From Magnaporthiopsis rhizophila (Eukaryota; Ascomycota; Sordariomycetes; Magnaporthales; Magnaporthaceae), in contig PYSS01000037.1 of NCBI GenBank assembly GCA_003049465.1, forward strand, positions 219,551-283,550: 64,000 bases of DNA, read 5' to 3'. This document shows positions 45,927-58,700 of the stretch, in pieces; position 1 is the first letter of the stretch; each line of letters opens with the position of its first letter. The notes beneath the pieces are model-generated. The model had not been told where the DNA came from and searched no databases. It saw only the letters and a program-made list of their open reading frames with translations. A program made the position numbers and the translations under genes.

Positions 45927-46519
45927 GGGGGTTCCGGAAACGGAACCCCTACTTACATACCTATCATTTGTCGGACACGTACAGGTAGATCTCTTTGGCT
46001 GCTAATTCACCAGCGTGGGACTGTATATAAAAGTGAATAGACCAACATCTCGTCTTGTCAGTAACGTGTCAGCACATAGATATGCCATCCATACCTGACT
46101 TGAAATTTGGCTCTTTATTTTTTTTTATCGTCTTTTTTTCTTTTTCTATTTTTTTTTCTTGTCTCCCTCTGTTTTCTCCAGTGTGATCTATTTCCTTCTC
46201 AAATCCTTCACGACATCAATAGTCGTCGTGGCGAGGTCCTCCCAGCGAAATGGCGCATCATCAAGCAATCAAGAGCAGCTCTATGGCCGTCTCGCCTCCC
46301 ATGACCAGTCAGCCGAGCGAGAAAAATCAAGAAGAAGAAAAAAAAAGATCCAGGAAGCTACGATAACAAAGCCCTCATTGTGCTAAATGAAGCGGCTTGA
46401 GTACGGGATGTAATGCAACGCAGAGAGAGGAAGGGAGGCTAGTCTTGACAAGAGCTGTCGAGAAAACACAAGGGGCTGGCTGACAGAGCAACGAGGTAGG
46501 TAGGACGCCCATCTCCTGC
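45927..46519. other. convergent intergenic region
   Basis: About 590 bp between two stops. It contains a T-rich tract (46108-46162) and a GGTAGGTAGG motif at 46494-46503; no gene seen. Confidence 0.6.
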
Positions 46520-48507
46520 TCACTCGGCAAAGGTCGGCGTCTTGGGCTTCGACGTAGGCGTCATCCATGAAAACGCAGAGGCCCCTCCAACGGGGTTGAC
46601 AGACCGCGGCAGGGTCGACGGCGGGTTCCGGTTCTCCAAGGCTGCGCTCTGCATCTTGGCCTCCTTGGCACTCATCCCGATGCTGCTGCTGACGGTGCCG
46701 CTGACACTCCGCTTCTCCCACCGGACTGTGCTGCCGGTCGCCGGCGTCACATTGACGGGGGTGCTTTCAACGCCACCGTGGCTCTTTCGCCTGTGCTCGT
46801 GCATCGATCGCGTGGTGGCTGGTGGCGGCTCAAACGACGCCCCTGGTCGCGTCGAAGACGAGTTGAGCGACTTGCTGCTCGGCTTGAGCACCTTCATGCG
46901 GCTACGCCCGGCCGGTTGGTAGCCACTCAGCCCGTTTTCGGAGCGCTGGCTATGTTCGCCGCCGCTGCTGCCGCCGCCGCCGTTGGTTGTGCTGTTCCGC
47001 CAAGAGCCCCAGATTCCGGTCGAGTCTCGCCGCGCGCTCTCCGTGGTCGACGATGCCGTCTCCCTTTCACTTCCCGAGTGCTCCGTATTGTTGTTGACCT
47101 TGTCTCTGGGAACCCTCTCGCTCTCGGCGCCGCTCTCGGAATGATCGCTCGAAGGGGCAAAGCTAGCATCCCGTTCGTGTGGAAGTCCCGGGGAGCCAAT
47201 ATCTCGCTTGGCATCCTTCTCGGTCGGGGTTTGAAAGTCTGTGTTCTGTGCCTCGGCAGACGGTGACGGCGACTTGGTGTTATTCAGGATGAATTCGGGG
47301 GCCGATGCGTTTAGCCTGGGCTTCTCGGGCACTAGATTCGTTGTTGCCAGGAACCGGAAAAGTGAGTCGTCCTCAGGCCTGACGAACGGAACCGATAGTT
47401 TGTCTCGGTCTCGGCTGTACAGGGTCATGAGATTTTGTGAAAAGAGGAGATCAGCGCTGTGGGCACGCAGAGCGTCGGTGCCGATGAAGATGCGGATTGC
47501 CTTCTTCGCCTCGCGGGTCTCGGCCTGCTCGATGCCCGTCATTTCGAAGTTGACCGTCATGGACGGTATGTTGGGGCCCGGGGCCGGCGATCTTGTCGAG
47601 TTGGACTGGGCAACGATGGCCTCGGCCAGATAGACCGTCAGCGTCAGGCGGCTGACGCCGTCTGAACCTTTTTGGATGTCTTGCTCGAGCCCGAGCTCCT
47701 TCGCAAGAGAGTACTCCAGCGTCGAGCGTTGCGCCCCCGAACAGACATCTGCGTAGAGCAGCGTGTTGTGAGCAAAGTTCTCCGATAGCCAGCACCTCAC
47801 AATGGCAGGGACCGATCCCAGAACAAGAAGGCCGGGAGGCGGCGCAGGTATGTCCTGCGGAGAATCGTCTTCACGCCCAACGCCCATAAAGTGTGTGTCC
47901 AGTCCTAGGCTGCTTCCTCGACCCGAGGCCACCGAGTGCACTGAGTGGCCGGCGGAGCTGTGTCGACCGTCTGACTTGTGAGAGAGGGAACGCTCCATCA
48001 TGCCGAAGCCGCTGCTGGGCCGGATGGGAGCAAACTCGCCCGCCTGCCGGGTGCCCTGTCCCCAATTAGCGGCGCCTTGCAGCGCACTCTCGTCGAATCG
48101 GACGCTATTCGCCCTCGACGCAGCCCCGCGCCGGATGGGCTCGTCCTCGGCATCTAGGTGCAGGGACCCGAGCAGGTTCTGGCCATGCTCTTCAAACTCG
48201 TCGAACACGTCGCCGGGCGGGATTTGGATGGGGCCTGGTTTGCCATGTCAGTCCCCGATCGGGCAGGCGACGTCAAAAATATCCATGACAATGTCGTGTT
48301 GAGATACACACCGTGTTGAGGGGTGCCGCTTAGGGCGCTGGGGAACGGCGAGGTGGCCCAGACCGACTTGACGGCCGCGTCCTCGGCCAGCCGTCTCTCA
48401 ACCCGTAGTAGGCGCTCCGTGGTGTTGTGCTGTGTGGCCTGTAGCTGTTTCACTTCCATCTGGACATTGTAGAGATCCTCCCGGCTGGCCACGAAACGAG
48501 AATCCAT
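46520..48507 (-). CDS. conserved filamentous-fungal protein of unknown function
   Basis: Exons 48312-48507 and 46520-48234 encode 636 residues. The N-terminus holds a short coiled coil (REDLYNVQMEVKQLQATQ..RLLRVERRLAED). After a Ser-rich linker there is one ordered-looking domain (about residues 190-370). It starts LVLGSVPAIVRCWLSENFAHNTLLYADVCSGAQRS and contains YSLAKELGLE, VSRLTLTVYLAEAIV, TVNFEMTGIE and IFIGTDALRAHSADLLFSQNLMTL. The remaining 260 residues are Ser/Pro/Gly-rich and disordered. The ordered domain resembles proteins in filamentous fungi sometimes labelled USP19-like, but I see no ubiquitin-protease Cys or His boxes and do not adopt that name. The alternation of strands with an SVPAIVRCW start is reminiscent of an aspartic-protease-like beta fold, a speculation only. 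The intron (donor GTGTGT, CTGAC branch) is well supported. Confidence 0.75.
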
Positions 48508-49522
48508 GCCCGTGCCAGAGGGAGGAATCGGGGGACGGGAGTCGGAGAGGCGAAAATGGGGAAGGCGGCCTGGGAAATTGCTTGCGTGGGTTGGTGGTGG
48601 ACGGCTGCCGGGGAGCGGGCAGGGTGTTGATTCGGAGAGGGATTCTTGGCTGCCGTGTGGCTTCGTCTGCCTGACTGTCGGTGGTGGGCGAGGGGTCTAA
48701 TTGGGAATTGGGTCTATTGGCCGCAGGTGCTTGGTTCTCGTAAGGTAGGTAGGGTAGGTAGGTATCTTTGTTGCAGGCTTCGATCGTGGCGACGCAGACT
48801 TTCTCAATATTGGTCGACCCCCTACATCGCACGCACCAAGACCAAAGGCCTTTCGGCGACGTCCCACCGCGAGCCGCTGGCCGAGTCCTCGGGCGATGCT
48901 AACAGCCAGCCTACTAGGACAGAGAAAGAGAGAGAGATTGGGCGCGGATTGCGTGGCTAATGTGTGTGATATGCGAGGGCTCGCAGGAACGAATGGACGG
49001 CGGGTTGTGCAGCGCCTCGAGTCTCGTCGGCGACTGGTGGTTTCTACTGGTTGACATTGGTGGAACTAAAGGAGGCCTGCCGGAACGCGGCGGATTTGGC
49101 ACGCACAGTGGCACATGCAGTGGGCCAGCATCACCGTGCCGCCACACTGTAGCCCGCACGGGATATGCCGTCAGCGTCTCGCCCAGCGCATCGACCTCAC
49201 TGATGTGCCCCAACCAAGACCCGACGGCGCAGCGAGCACCGACAAAGACTCGAGCCTTTCTAGGGCTGTCTTTCCTGGCTAAACGTTCGCAGATAACTTC
49301 TATTATTTTTCTATTATCGCAGCTTTCTTCTTCTCTATTTTACCCAGTTCGGATCCCAAACCCAATTGAAGTATCTTGAGTGGTTATAGAACAGCGTTTC
49401 GACCCTAGTTCCGACGTCCTGAAGCCCAGGGGGAGGCGAAATCTCGCCACCCTCCGCAACCAAGCGGCAATGACCGATCAGAGTCGCCCTGGGGCTGCGC
49501 ACGCCCGTCCGCCAGCCGCAAG
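48508..49522. other. intergenic, upstream of the unknown-function gene
   Basis: About 1 kb with no gene. A double AAGGTAGGTAGGGTAGGTAGG motif occupies 48742-48763, some 240 bp upstream of the start at 48507. Confidence 0.55.
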
Positions 49523-50533
49523 TCAGTTGTCGAGCCACGGTGCCTCCTTCCACTCCGGAAAAGGCCATCCCTCTTGTGGCCGCTTGGGGTCCTGTGGCTT
49601 GATGTGCGGCACGACGGCGTCGAAGAAGACACGGTACGCCTCGCCACTCATGTGGAGGCCATCCGGCAGCAGGTGCTCCAGGTAGCCGCGCTCGCCGGCC
49701 GCAGGGTCACCAAGGGGTCCCCTGGCGGGAGCGAACCCCGGCGTCTTGGCGATGGCATAATCCATGATCGCTTGATATAGGTCGACGACAACAATCCCAG
49801 GCACCTCGGCGGCGACCTCCCGGGCCGTCTGCGAGTAGGAAGCGCTGATCTTGGCATGCCGCATCGCGTGTGGGTGGCCGTGGGCTATGTCTAGCTCCGT
49901 CACACGGATCTCGTCCAACGGCGGCGGCGTCACCAAGAGGATCTTGGGGTTGTGGCCCGTGATGTGAGGGTGCGTGATGATCGCCTTGAGATTTGCCCGG
50001 TACTTGTCCAGATCGACGTGCTGGCAGTTGACCGGCGCCGTGACCGCGGCGTCGTTGGCCCCGAGAAGCACGATCTAGACGGCAAGATGGGGGTGAAGAA
50101 GGTGGTTCCGTGTAAGTTGATGTTCGTTCATCACGGCCTAGCCCCTTTCAAACACTGATCGCCGCCATCTCCAGACAAGCTTACCAGATACTCCAGCTTG
50201 GGCCCCGAGGGCTGAGGGGCGGGGAACACCTCGGGCAGGATCTTCAGGGCCTGAGACGTATTGTACCCGGCGAATCCTCTGTTGACGACATCGTAGCGGC
50301 GGATGCAGTCTGCAACATTTCGGCGGGAGGAAGCAGGGACGAAGCCGTCAGCACAAGTTTGGACACCATCCTGAAGTCAGGCAATACATGGTTGGGGAGG
50401 AATGTTGCGAACATGCTTGGAGGGCTGCCTCGAACGAAAATCCGCCGTCAAGGTTACTGGCGCCTTGGAGGAGAGAATCCCCAAAGAGGACGACCTGAGG
50501 GTAGGGCGCCTTCGCGTCGATGACGTTAGCCAC
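49523..50533 (-). CDS. SGNH/GDSL esterase, Iah1-like
   Basis: Exons 50413-50533, 50185-50309 and 49523-50074 encode at least 265 residues. SGNH-hydrolase blocks are clear: FGDSLLQG (nucleophile Ser), RGFAGYNTSQAL (block with Gly), LLGANDA (Asn) and PDGLHMSGEAY (Asp and His). The arrangement resembles yeast Iah1, isoamyl-acetate-hydrolysing esterase, so a small-ester hydrolase is likely; the actual substrate is unknown. Introns are phase-consistent. The 5' end is unclear. The coordinate given begins at an in-frame GTG (VANVIDAK). The only nearby ATG (50576-50578) is in frame but separated by a TAG at 50546-50548. That TAG would vanish only if a 27-nt segment (donor GTACGG, acceptor ATAG) is spliced, which is unusually short. 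The esterase identity is firm; the start is not. Confidence 0.85.
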
Positions 50534-50578
50534 ACCGGAGGACTTCTATTGTGGTTCCCAGACGAGCCGTACCGTCAT

Positions 50579-51707
50579 GATTGCGAGCTAGTAGAGACTG
50601 GTGTCTGGATCGAGATCAGGGCAGATATCAAATCAACTCCTGTCGAGAGGCAGGGTGGTCGGTAGATGGCTAGGGATAGCCAGGAGGGAAGGTAGGCATG
50701 CAAGGAATGGGTTGATGGTCAAGAACAGACATCTGCCGTTTCTTAAATGCACGTAGGGACTGGGGCAAAAAGCCTCAACCTATCTTGGCGCGGACAGGAG
50801 GACAAGCAAATGGGCCGACTACGGTCTGGAACACAGGCACCGTTTGTGCGAGGGGAGTATAAAACCAGAGGGGCGGGCGGGGTGGCCGTCAAGTGGAATA
50901 TTCACTGTGCTGTGTTTGTGCCGCAAGCTCAGGCTGCCGGAGGAAGCCAATCTGGCTCGGGACGACGTCCCATCCTGTAACAAGGGGAAGGAGATAAAAA
51001 AAAAGGAAAAAAAAAGGGGGATTTTGGCTGTGTTCATGACCTCAAAGCAGGAGACCTCAACGTTCCATCCTCTCCACCCACGCAATCTTCCGCTCAGACG
51101 AGCCGCGCGCAACGACGGAAACCAGCGAATCCTGGCTGCGCAACGGCTGGGAAATTCAACATAGCTGTGCGCACCAGCCTTCAACCTTGGAGTCGGCCTT
51201 GTGCTGAAATACCTGGGCCAAGTATCCGCTGCCAAGCGGCCTGGATGTTTGTATTTTTTTTTTTTCTACGGTCGTGGCTGGTTAGCCGCTGTTTGCACAT
51301 GTGCGTCAATCTAGCCCGCACCCAACCGTTCCGGTTTGAATTCGGCCCATTTCCACGTCCAGAGGCAAACTTGGGTATGCGTACCGGGGCATGGGTATCG
51401 CACCTCGAACTAGGTAGCCTCAGCACACGTCTGTGTATAACGCTCAGCGTCCGGTCGGCCCACAACCCAGCGCGAGTCAAAACTCTGGCTGAGATTGAAC
51501 AGCCGGGCTCCGCCCAGTCCATCCACGGCAGACGGATTCCTGACAGATCAAATGTTGGGGAGACAAAAAAAAAAAAGGCACTTCATGTTCGGACGGGCGT
51601 TGCTGCCCCAACCCGTGCCCAGCTTCCATTCCATTGGAAGCTTTTTTTCGTCAACCCAAAACGTGCACCTGACTCGGTTGTTTGTTAGAATTAGGTCACT
51701 TCCGAAG
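50579..51707. other. divergent promoter region
   Basis: About 1.1 kb between the esterase (-) and the polyprenal-reductase-like gene (+). No gene is supported; short A and T homopolymers occur at 50996-51016 and 51255-51265. Confidence 0.55.
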
Positions 51708-52742
51708 ATGGATCTCGTCACCGCTGCCATCCCGCAGCTTTCTCCAGCCCAGTGGTGCCAGTCGTTCTTCGCTCTGGCCGCGGCTGGTATCCTGGCCGTC
51801 ACCGTCCTTCCCTCACGCCTCGGCCGCCTGCTCCTTGGGTATGGCCCGCGTAGCTCTGGCGCCAACGGCAGCGTGCCCGGTACCGGGAGCGGTTGGCTCG
51901 AGGCTTCGGTCTCCACCCTCACGGCATGGGGTCAGGTGCCGCACTGGTGGTTCGGCAGCTTTTACGCCACGTCTCTGGCATGCTCAGCCTTTTGGGCGTA
52001 CCAGTACATCGTTGGTGGCACCGCTATACGTCTGCTCGCCTCCAGCCAGCACACCGAACTACCAGACGACAAGTTGGAGCCCCAGATCAGTCCTCATGTT
52101 GCCCAGGGCGTCTTCTTGGCGTGGGCACTGATGGTGCTCCAGGGAGTCCGGCGCTTCTATGAGCAAGTCTTTGTCGCCAAGAAGTCTGCTTCCACCATGT
52201 GGATCATCCACTGGATGCTGGGCACCGCATTCTACATGGTCATGAGCATCGCCGTGTGGATAGAAGGCGCAGGTATGGATGAGACCAAGGCAGACGAAGC
52301 CTGGTGCGGCAAAGACGTGGCGGTCACCTGCTGACTCGACTCCAAAGCTCTGATCCTGGTTCGCCAGCCTGCCTCGACCATATTTGCGCAGCCACCTTCG
52401 GTCAAAGCAGTGCTGGGGTCACTGATGTTTGTCGTTGGGTCGGCTGCACAGTACAGTTGCCATAGCCACCTGGCCAGCCTGAAAAAGTACTCCCTTCCCA
52501 CCCAGGGACTATTTCGATACCTGGTTTGCCCGCACTACACCTGCGAGTGCCTCCTATACCTATCGCTGGCACTCGTGGCAGCACCCGAGGGCGAACTCTT
52601 TAACCGGACCATCATATCGGCACTGCTCTTCGTGGTCGTGAACCTCGGCGCGACAGCGCATGGGACGCGGGTGTGGTACGTGGGCAGGTTCGGGGCGCCA
52701 AGTGTGGAATCGCGATGGACAATGATCCCACTCGTGTACTAG
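51708..52742 (+). CDS. dfg10: Dfg10/SRD5A3-like polyprenal reductase
   Basis: This is a steroid-5-alpha-reductase-type membrane enzyme that takes part in making dolichol for N-glycosylation in the ER. Exons 51708-52272 and 52348-52742 encode 319 residues with several membrane segments (for example FFALAAAGILAVTVLP and WFGSFYATSLACSAFWAYQY). The family signature includes VLQGVRRFYEQVFV. After the splice come YSCHSHLASLKKYSLPTQGLF, YLVCPHYTCECLLYLSLALV and the NLGATAHGTRVWY segment. The intron has a GTATGG donor and a CTGAC branch site, and removes an in-frame stop. The ATG at 51708 has an AAG ATG GAT context and begins MDLVTAAIPQL. The family match is strong. It faces an ALKBH6-like gene tail-to-tail with 51 bp between stops. 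Confidence 0.92.
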
Positions 52743-52793
52743 ACAGGAGCTCTGTGCTGGCCTCGCCGGCTTCAAGCAGGATGTGCTCGTCGA

Positions 52794-53738
52794 TCATGGT
52801 TGTCTCTTCAGGAACGAGCCAAGCTTGCTCCCTAGCCTGGAAACTTTCATGACGTCGCGATAGGTCAAGCTCGTCCGCACTCCACGCTCGCTTCGTCCTC
52901 CCTCAAACTCTTTGCTCGATCGGAGCAGGTCCCAGTTGGCTACGGTATCCCTGGAGAGGTCAACGTCGGCGTCGATATCTGCTATTCCGTGGAGGTAGTC
53001 CGTGTACAGGCTTTCGGTTGTGACCAGGAGACTGCGCGGCTCTTGCAGTACTCTCCAAGCCGGTTCCGGTTCTAATGCGCCGTCTTCCTTGCTCTGGTAT
53101 ATGTTGAGACACAGGCTCGCGCCGAGGCTGACAGTGCATACGATGGGGTGATATGCCGCCCCGTCCTAAGTCAAGGCGACAACAAGTTGAGTCTTCCGAC
53201 GCATCGGCACGATTCGCGGCACCCACCTACCTTGTGAGGCATAATTCCGACACCCGGGGGATATTCGTTAATGAGAACGTGGTTAGGCGCCTGGTGTGGA
53301 CTGTCGTCAAACAGCCTGCGATGGGCTTTGTCGGTGTGGTCCACGAGCGGGATCGAGGTGAGTCGCGAGACGACAGGATCAATCAGCCAGCCAGGCAAAG
53401 GGGCGTCCAAAAGGGTGTCTTTGACCAGATCGGAGGGCCATGTTTGCAGGCGCCGATGGCTAAGTTGCTTCCACCGCGGCTTGGGCGCCGAGGCGATCTG
53501 AACAAGGGCGCACCAACGAATGCCCGTCAGCCGCCACCCGCGGCTCGCCCAACGATGGACAAGCTACATGCATGTTGCGCACCTTGGAGAGCAAGTGCTG
53601 CTCTTCCTCCTCGGTGATGAAGTCGGCAATGTAGAAGGCCTTTGCCGGGAGTCTGGTCAGGACGACTTCATCGAGGGACGCGGGCAAACGCGGAACGCTC
53701 GGGAGGGAGGGAGGCATTGAAGGTAGGTCCGAAGCCAT
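52794..53738 (-). CDS. AlkB-like dioxygenase, ALKBH6 type
   Basis: This is a putative Fe(II)/2-oxoglutarate-dependent dioxygenase of the AlkB superfamily. Exons 53583-53738, 53231-53497 and 52794-53165 encode 264 residues. Metal ligands are His140 and Asp142 (PHKDGAAYHP, formed exactly across the second splice junction) and probably His200 (TDYLHGI). The N-terminal YIADFITEEEEQHLL, then KPRWKQLSHRRLQTWP and NHVLINEYPPGVGIMPH are hallmarks of the ALKBH6 branch, whose physiological substrate is poorly defined. A downstream RTSLTYRDV supplies the 2-oxoglutarate-binding Arg. Introns are short and phase 0. It converges on the Dfg10-like gene, so the 3' UTRs probably overlap. Confidence 0.92.
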
Positions 53739-55714
53739 CTTTGCGGGAGGCCAGGGCTGATCGTAGGTAATAAAAACAAAAAAACGAAGGCGGCGAATGG
53801 ACGCTGGTTGGCGTTGTTTGGCATCGACTGGCGGGGGCGGCGCTGTGAGGGTCGGGTGCTGGGATCAGGCCGGTCGGTCGGCGTCCCGTCTGGTGCGTGC
53901 GTTTAAGAAAGATGAGGCGAGTGGCGAGGATGATCCAGTCGGGTGTGTCGAGCCACGCAGGTAATATTAGCCACTCACTCCACCATGTAGGGAGCGTCTA
54001 AGGCATTTGCCAATGTCAGACTGGCTGCTCCTCGTGCTCCCGCACAGTGTGGCCAGGACGAGCATACTAATCCGTGCACAGTGCATAAAACAACATAATA
54101 CCCACACAACCCGGATACGACCTTGGCTGTTGCACATGACCAGCCAGCACTAGGCAGCCACGCAACCCAAAAATTAAACAAGAGTTGGCACCGTCACAAA
54201 AAAAAGGCTCCAAACTCTCATTTGATTTTTTAGTCATTCGTGGCGGCAACTTTGTGTCGGAAGGGTAAGGATCAGTGCCAAAAAGCCATCCGCGTCAGCC
54301 TACACAGCGGCGCCGAAATGCAAGCGTACATAGAGCTTGCACCCGCAAGCACTGACCAGGAAGTTCACATACAAATGGCCAAGGCGAGCCTGCCTGAACT
54401 CCTCATGCAAGCAACCATCCACCACACCCACGCTGTTCCCCGTCCCGGCGTGTCCGCACTTGTCGCCCTGCGCTGCTGCCTGCTGCCGTTCTGTGCGACG
54501 TGCGAGACGCCACGCAAATGAGATGACAAACAAAACTACAAAACTAGAAGCGCATGGACCGGCACACACGGCTCCTTTCATGCTAGGACATTGAGCCCGT
54601 GGGGGCCTCACGCGCCAGGTTTTCAATGTTGGCAGTACCGTGCTAACTTCTCTAGTGCGTCTGTGCAGTTGTTGGCCGCCCCTGTGCCTAGCTGTTTGAT
54701 GCATCCCTTGCCATGGACGCGCAGATTGGCAGGCTGCGGGCAGGCGGCGGGAGGGACAAGGGACCAGGTGGGCACCCACACCCACAGCCTAGTCGCGCCT
54801 CCGTCCTTTCTCGACTGGCAGATTCAGCAGGATGCGCCCGACTTGAACCAAGAAAACAGCGGCGGCGGCGTCTGCGGTCCGCCGTAATTGCCTCGACCAA
54901 TGGCAACTAGCCCTTGACCCTGGTCTCGTCTTCAGGAAATGGAATTCGAATCCTTCACTCTCTGGTGATTTTGTAGTTCTGCAACCTAACAGCTGCAACT
55001 GCCTACTGATACCTAAAATCCGCTCAGCTGAAGCTTTTTGTGTGAATTCGTTTATGGAGCGAAGGAAAAAAAAGAAAAGGAAAAAGGAAAAGAAAAAAAG
55101 AAAAAAAAAAAAAAGGACAAAAAATCCCGAGGCACAGTGAGGGACAAAGTGGTAGCAAACAGAAAGGAAGATCACGGCGACGCTGGTGGAGGCGATCAAT
55201 TCAGAGGCAGTCTTGTTTCTTGCCGCACCTACCAAAACGCCCCCTTTTTTTTTATTTTTTTATTTATTTTTTATTGTTATTCTTCTTCTTCTTTCTGTGT
55301 TCCTACCCTGCCTGACAAGAACGGGGGAATCGCCTTGTTTCGCACATCTATCTCGGCTTTTCTACTTTTTTATTTTATTTATTTTTTATCCTTATTTATT
55401 TCTTTCCTCTGTTTGCATTGCTGTTGCGGCTAGCCGGTGGCGTTAGTGAGAACGAGAGCGAGCGACTCAGCACCCGTCCCGACATACCCTGTCGCCCACA
55501 CGCTTGGCCCTTGATCTGTGGCCGCCTCGCGAGTTTTGCTTGAACCATCCACCATCCACCCCCAACCCACACACTGGACTCGAACGGCTGGTGACGCTTC
55601 GCTTGGTCAAGGCGAATCAATCACCCGTTCTATCCGCTCGCTCTGCATCATCATCGCGTTTCCTCGTGTGCCCAGCATGGTGCAAAGCAGCCGCATCCCC
55701 TCGAATTGAATGTC
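53739..55714. other. long upstream/leader region of the Hos4-like gene
   Basis: About 2 kb with no supported gene. From 55060 to 55115 the plus strand is an A/G tract, and 55235-55400 is T-rich with TTTATTTTTTA words. The last 280 bp before the ATG at 55715 are C-rich and look like a 5' leader. Confidence 0.5.
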
Positions 55715-58700
55715 ATGGACGCGCAAAATGCTGTCGAAGCCGCCTCCAGGAAGCACATCGCTTCTCCCAAGCCGGTCGCACCAGAGCCTAACATCGTCAC
55801 CAACCACCCCAACAAAAACACCACCACAGCCGCCACAGCCGCCAACAACGACAAACACAATCACACTAAGAATAACAACAGCAGCATCATCCCGAAACAA
55901 CCCTTGGGCCGCAAGTCTCCCACCGCCGCCAGAGCGGCGCCGAATGCTAAAGACTCCAAGCCCCCTGCGCACGACGACGATGGTGGCGCAGACGCCAACT
56001 CCGAGGCCGAAACAATCGTTCTGGCCGGCAAGGATGATCGCTCTCCCATCAAGGCCCGAAAGGCGATAAAGCACGAGACGAGGAGCGACGGAGAGCACGG
56101 CGGCGCCAGTCCCGTCGCGCGGCGAAAGCAGTCATCGACGATTGCTCGAGATGCCCGAGATTCCCGAGATGCTCGTGATGGCGTCAACAATCACGGCCGT
56201 AAGATCACACCTGCCCGCGACAGCGGCGAGTCGGCGGCCAGCGCATTCAAGAAGAAGCGTCTGCACGGCGGTCCGGACAGCGTCAAGCCACGGATCAAGC
56301 CCGATCAATGCTCCAGCGGTCTCAGCTCGGCCCCAGCATCACCCCCACAACAGCAGCACCAGGTTGGCACCCATAACAACAGCAATCGCCAGCAGCAACA
56401 GCAGCAACCTCCCCGCCGCCGCCGCCTCTCGACTGCGAGATCTGCCGCTTCCGATTCGGAATCCATTCGTGCACGGTCGCCCAAGCCGCCTGCTCCCGCT
56501 CTCAAGGAGAAGCATCGACCGACCGACAGGCTTGTCCCACACAAGAGGAAAGCCCCAAAAGCCGAATCCGAAGACGAGTCAGAAATCCACAAGGCGCGTC
56601 GCCGGCGCACCTCCACCGTCGACAAAGACCCAGTCAAGCCAGCCCGCGACTCCAACGGTGGAGGCTACAACCACCACGGCAGCCAACATCACAATAGCCA
56701 CCTCGACCGCCACAACACAGCCAACTCTGGTTCTGGCCATGCTCACTCCAAATCCACGTCCGCAAAGTCGCACCACCATGAGAGCCACGCTACTGCTCGC
56801 GTGAGATCCGTGTCACCCCCACCTCGCCCACACCGCCGGAGCATCTCGACCCAGCTACCGCCTTCGCAATCCTCCAACGGCCTGAGCCACAAGAAAAAGC
56901 GCATCCCCGCCCCGCTGCAGGCGACCGACTACCACTCGGACGATTCATCGCCCGGGGCCAGCCCCCGCATCCGCAGCTCCAAACTTAGTAGCCTCGCCAC
57001 TCCCGCCGCCACCGAATTAAACATGTCGCCTGCTAAGCTCGCGCCCCATAAGAAGCATCTGGACGCCCATGGACAGACGTTTCTTGCACGCGCGTGCGCG
57101 CGCGGCGAATACGACACGGCCAAGCAGCGCCTTGGAGAACGCCCCGAGGACCTCAACGTCGCAGATTTTGCCGGCAACACCCCGCTACAGATAGCCTCGA
57201 TTAACGGTTACGAGGACATCGTGAAGCTTCTGATCGACGCCGGGTGTGCTCTCGACTGTGTAAACTACGACAAGGATACTCCCCTGCTTGACGCCGTAGA
57301 GAACGGCCATGTTGAGGTTGTCAGGCTCTTGTTGGACGCGGGTGTAAATCCGCGAAAGGCTAACGTCAATGGCGAGGAGCCGCTTGACCGCGTCACCGAC
57401 GAGACGGACAATGCTGACGAGATTCGACGCCTTCTGGTGGAAGCAAAGCAAAGGGCCGGTGAGAGACGACGAACCTCGGAGGAGCACAATGCCAAGTACC
57501 CCGACGGGTGCGACTCACACGGGCCGGAAAGCCCGCGAGAGTCTCCCGCCGCGGGACACCCCAATGCCGGATCGTCCTCGGGCAGACGGGCCGGCACCGT
57601 CCGGGCCACCAAGACCAGTAATCATCTTCTGTATATGCCGATGGACGACAAGACGTTGCGCATGGCTGCCGGCAAAGGCGACGAAGAGACGGTGATGCGA
57701 ATCTTGCAGGTCAGGGATACATTTGACGACCCGGAATCCATGGTCGCTGCCGCGCGTGGAGGCCATGACATGATAATCAACCTTCTCCTCGCACTTGGCA
57801 ACGCCAACCCGGACCCGGACCCCGTTAGCTCGATGCCTCCAGAGTTTTCGACCCCTATGCTTGCTGCGATTGGACAGGAAAACATCAAGGTTGTCGAGCT
57901 TTTGTTGACACAGGCAAACTTTGACCCGACCCGCAAGTTCAACCACGAGGCGTACCACGACATCGCACGACGGCGTCAAGGACCCAACTGGAAAGAGGAG
58001 GAGACCATACTCAAAGATGCGTACGATGAGTACCTAGAGGAGAAAAAGGGCCCGGCCAAGACGAAACCACCAGCTACCCGTGATGTCGATAGGGATTCTA
58101 AGCGCGCCGCCCGCTCCGAGCCCAAAGAGGAGGTGTCAAAGCTTGACAAACGGAAGTTGTCAAGCCCCGCCACCGAGACAAAGAAAACCGCATCCGGTAG
58201 GCCGCCTACCAGCCCCAAAGAGAAGCGCCGGCCGGAATCGGTTCTTGCAAATCGAGACGACCCGTCCCCACCGAAACGAGGCTCCGGCCGTCCGAAGGAG
58301 GATCGTCTGCAAACAATCACGGCCTCGGACCACGACCCATCTCCTGCCTCATCCAAGCAGCTCAAGCCAAAACGCACTGACCGCGAAGTTTCTGCCGTTT
58401 CGTCCGAAGGCGAGGCCGTCAAGCCGAGGCGGAAACTCATCTCGGGCAAAGATCTGAAGGGCGAGAGGGAGAAGCAGAGGCGTGCCAGCATGGTCTCGAC
58501 AGTCTCTTCACTAAAGGAGCCATCAAGCCCTCGGGATATTCGGGATAATCGGGATGAACCCTCCGACAAGCCCAAGTCGGAGAGGTTTCTGGACAGAACC
58601 AAACAGCTCAAGCGAGACGAGTCCCGAGATCGTCTTTCTGTTTCTAGCGAGGGCTCGGCCAAACGTCACAGATCCAGCGCAACGCCGCCTCACGCCTCCT

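Noticed and set aside
46520..48507. Ubiquitin-specific protease assignment
   Set aside because: No Cys-box or His-box of that family could be found, so the function was left unknown.
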